This document shows, in pieces, positions 21,927 through 23,471 of a stretch of DNA of 23,471 nucleotides. A program made the position numbers and the translations under genes. Location of the stretch: the IMG/VR virus record IMGVR_UViG_3300025785_000099, positions 1-23,471 of that record. One strand, 5' to 3'. The notes under the pieces are model-generated. The model was not told the DNA's origin. It did no database searches and was given only the letters and a program-made list of their open reading frames with translations. Each line of letters begins with the position of its first letter. The first letter of the stretch is position 1. Source of the DNA: a virus.

Positions 21927-22663
21927 GCGTTAATCTTGCACCCATCGGTAACGGTTTCCAATTCTTCACTAGCACAGGCTTGCCTTTAGCTGGTGGTCAA
22001 ATCTACACCTATCAAGCAGGTTCAAGCACACCGCTTGCTACTTACTCTGATAACGGTGGTGTGTATTCCAACACCAATCCTATCGTCTTGGGTTCGGATG
22101 GTCGCCCACAGACTGAGATTTGGTTGACCTACGGTTACAACTACAAGTTTGTGTTGCAAGATGCTATTGGCAACACCATTCAAACTTACGACAATTTGTA
22201 CGGAATTATTGGCGTTCAATCATCTACTGGAGCAACAATTCCTAGTGGCTTGATTTCTTTGTGGTCTGGTTCAATTGGGTCTATTCCCTCGGGATGGTTA
22301 ATTTGTGATGGTACTAATGGAACGCCAAACTTAAAAGATTCATTTATTGTTGGCGCTGGTAACTTGTACTCTGTTGGTGGAACTGGTGGTTCTAAAGACG
22401 CTATTGTTGTTTCACATACACACACGGCAAGTTCTGTTGTTACAGACCCTGGACACTTTCATAGTGGTGGCGTTACAGGTTCAGTAATTAATGTTAACGC
22501 TGGAGGTGGATACAGCGTCATTAACCAAAATTCAACAACAAACTCAACAGGAACTGCCACTACTGGTATTTCTGTTGCGACTACCAACGCATCAACTGGT
22601 GTAAGTGGCACAAACGCAAACCTGCCTCCTTATTATGCTCTTGCATACATCATGAAATCATAA
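21923..22663 (+). CDS. Collar-type receptor-binding tail protein
   Basis: A 246-aa protein, ATGA overlap with the gene before and AAGGA at 21912-21916. Residues 5-95 form an N-terminal module often found on phage fibre and spike proteins: APIGNGFQFFTSTGLPLAGG, IYTYQAGSSTPLATYSDN, PIVLGSDGRPQTEIWL and YKFVLQDAIGN. It probably attaches the protein to the virion. Residues 107-130 (IPSGLISLWSGS, IPSGWLICDG) and PNLKDSFIVGAG start a phage collar domain like that of T4 gp12, followed by HTH at 165-167 and H178/H180 that may bind metal, and the family-typical end NLPPYYALAYIMK. It is likely the host-recognition tip. No tailspike enzyme is seen. Confidence 0.8.
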   Translation: MSVNLAPIGNGFQFFTSTGLPLAGGQIYTYQAGSSTPLATYSDNGGVYSNTNPIVLGSDGRPQTEIWLTYGYNYKFVLQDAIGNTIQTYDNLYGIIGVQSSTGATIPSGLISLWSGSIGSIPSGWLICDGTNGTPNLKDSFIVGAGNLYSVGGTGGSKDAIVVSHTHTASSVVTDPGHFHSGGVTGSVINVNAGGGYSVINQNSTTNSTGTATTGISVATTNASTGVSGTNANLPPYYALAYIMKS

Positions 22664-22672
22664 GGTGTTGAC

Positions 22673-22903
22673 ATGGAAGAGAAGACCATTACCCACAAAG
22701 AAATCTATGACCGTCTTGTTTTGGTGGAAACAAAGATTGATTCGATTGATACAAACACCAAAGGTTTGGTCGATGCTTTCCAATCGTTGCAAGGCGCTTT
22801 TAAGGTCTTAAGCTGGATTGCTTCTGCTGCCAAGCCTATTCTTTGGATAGCTGGCGCGTTTGGTGCGGCAACTTTGTTCTGGTCGCAACTTGGCAAAAAG
22901 TGA
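22673..22903 (+). CDS. XhlA/holin-like membrane protein
   Basis: A 76-aa protein with AAGG at 22662-22665. The N-terminal half (MEEKTITHKEIYDRLVLVET, then KIDSIDTNTKGLVDAFQSLQ) is a charged amphipathic coiled coil, followed by one membrane segment at about 46-70 (VLSWIASAAKPILWIAGAFG and on) and a short basic end GKK. This is the layout of XhlA-type haemolysin/holin accessory proteins. Such a protein could help permeabilise the inner membrane at lysis. No endolysin is visible before the window ends, so the lysis role rests on architecture and position alone. It could instead be a membrane-bound tail or entry factor. Confidence 0.65.
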   Translation: MEEKTITHKEIYDRLVLVETKIDSIDTNTKGLVDAFQSLQGAFKVLSWIASAAKPILWIAGAFGAATLFWSQLGKK

Positions 22904-22910
22904 GTAGCCC

Positions 22911-23471
22911 ATTGACCCGATCACCCTTCTTCTTGGCGCAGTCACTTTGGTCAAACAGATCAAAGCGGGTTGCGATCAACTCCATGAAGGACGCATGGCG
23001 ATTGAGGAGTTCAAGAAGGGGACTGAACGCGCCATTGGTGACGTTAAAGCCATTGCAAAAGAAGTTTCAGGAATTTGGGTTTGGCTCAAAGGTTTATTTG
23101 GCGCTAAAAAAGCTGTTGTCGCCGTTGCAGAGCCTATTAAAAAAGTTAAACGTCACCAAGACCCTGAAGAACTCCAAGCACAGCTTATCGTGGATGTTGG
23201 TCAAAAAATGGGAGACTTCTTTGATTTGCATCAGAAGCTCACAAATTATTACAAAGACCTTGAGGAAACATCGAACACGGTCTACGACCCAAACGCAAAC
23301 CTTGCCAAGAACGCAATGGATAGGGCGCTCGTAGAACTTCAACTGGAGAACTTGAGCATAGAGATACGAGAGGCTATGGTGTATGCGCCGCCTGAGTTAA
23401 AGGACATATACACGAGGTTTCTCAAGATGCACAGTCGGATTGTTGAAGAACAGGAATTCGCAAGGCGTGAG
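22911..23471 (+). CDS. Hypothetical protein, 3' end beyond window, start unresolved
   Basis: The frame is open from just after TAG (22905-22907) to the right edge, at least 187 codons with no stop. It begins IDPITLLLGAVTLVKQIKAG, then ATG (22995) EEFKKGTERAIGDVKAIAKEV-like helices, VSGIWVWLKGLFGAKK, a Lys-rich linker, and a long helical end (FFDLHQKLTNYYKDLEET). The part before the ATG looks like real protein: a hydrophobic helix. The only codons there that could start are ATT 22911 and TTG 22947. ATG 22995, preceded by GAAGG, is a conservative start. GTG at 22900, overlapping the holin stop as GTGA, is in the wrong frame by one base. The role is unknown; a small membrane-associated late protein is possible. 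Confidence 0.6.
   Translation, partial: MDPITLLLGAVTLVKQIKAGCDQLHEGRMAIEEFKKGTERAIGDVKAIAKEVSGIWVWLKGLFGAKKAVVAVAEPIKKVKRHQDPEELQAQLIVDVGQKMGDFFDLHQKLTNYYKDLEETSNTVYDPNANLAKNAMDRALVELQLENLSIEIREAMVYAPPELKDIYTRFLKMHSRIVEEQEFARRE

Noticed and set aside
22668-22673. A perfect TTGACA before the holin-like gene
   Set aside because: No -10-like hexamer at 16-18 bases downstream, and the hexamer overlaps the ATG.
22843-23334. A 163-codon + strand frame after the holin-like gene
   Set aside because: Its translation is rich in Ser, Arg, Lys and Leu in the manner of an out-of-frame reading, it starts inside the holin-like gene, and a better open frame runs to the window edge in the neighbouring phase.
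1-23471. tRNA genes, CRISPR arrays, insertion sequences, attachment sites
   Set aside because: I saw no cloverleaf candidates, no regularly spaced repeats with unique spacers, no transposase and no integrase or duplicated att-like core in the window. The repeats found lie within fibre or tail genes.

Overview
The window looks like the structural and packaging half of a tailed phage (or prophage) genome with a short-tailed, P22-like virion. Nearly every gene lies on the + strand with overlaps or gaps of a few bases, and the order follows the P22 morphogenesis block: small terminase, large terminase, P22-type portal, scaffold, P22 gp5-type coat, gp4-like tail accessory factor, gp10-like stabilisation/tail hub protein, then three putative internal (ejection) proteins. 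I see no integrase, repressor, replication gene, tRNA or CRISPR here. Many small proteins resemble those of environmental, especially freshwater betaproteobacterial, phages; that host guess is from memory of sequence style and is weak.

Layout. 1-168 is the 5' end of a minus-strand gene, divergent from the rest across a short promoter-like region. 233-1394 holds small accessory genes: a repeat-containing hydrophilic protein, a four-cysteine protein with an AT-hook-like tail, a phage GroES-like co-chaperonin, a 72-aa unknown, and a 47-aa basic protein overlapping it out of frame. 1418-2212 encodes a protein with a C-terminal ADP-ribosyltransferase-like domain. 2181-3963 is the terminase pair, 3964-6069 the portal, 6137-7042 the scaffold and 7083-8303 the coat. 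Three small beta/low-complexity virion proteins follow (8327-9398). A good promoter candidate (7039-7068) and a clear terminator (8651-8675) bracket the coat gene and the small gene after it.

The tail block (9408-17240) departs from P22. Two trailing fibres with C-terminal S74 intramolecular-chaperone domains (920 and 400 aa) are each followed by a small protein of one shared family. The gp4-like gene lies between these two cassettes, and the second cassette is followed by the gp10-like gene. Both the gp4-like and gp10-like proteins carry the same inserted beta-rich domain, once and twice respectively. After a cupin-like protein (17242-17592) come the ejection proteins (17594-21926), a collar-type receptor-binding protein (21923-22663), an XhlA/holin-like membrane protein (22673-22903) and a protein of unknown function open at the right edge whose frame has no ordinary start codon at its beginning.

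The most interesting signals are: an ungapped N-terminal similarity between the ADP-ribosyltransferase-like protein and the 445-aa putative ejection protein, which suggests the enzyme may be virion cargo; an abrupt codon-usage change inside the coat gene at about 8100; the shared inserted domain in two tail proteins; and the duplicated fibre-plus-small-partner cassettes.
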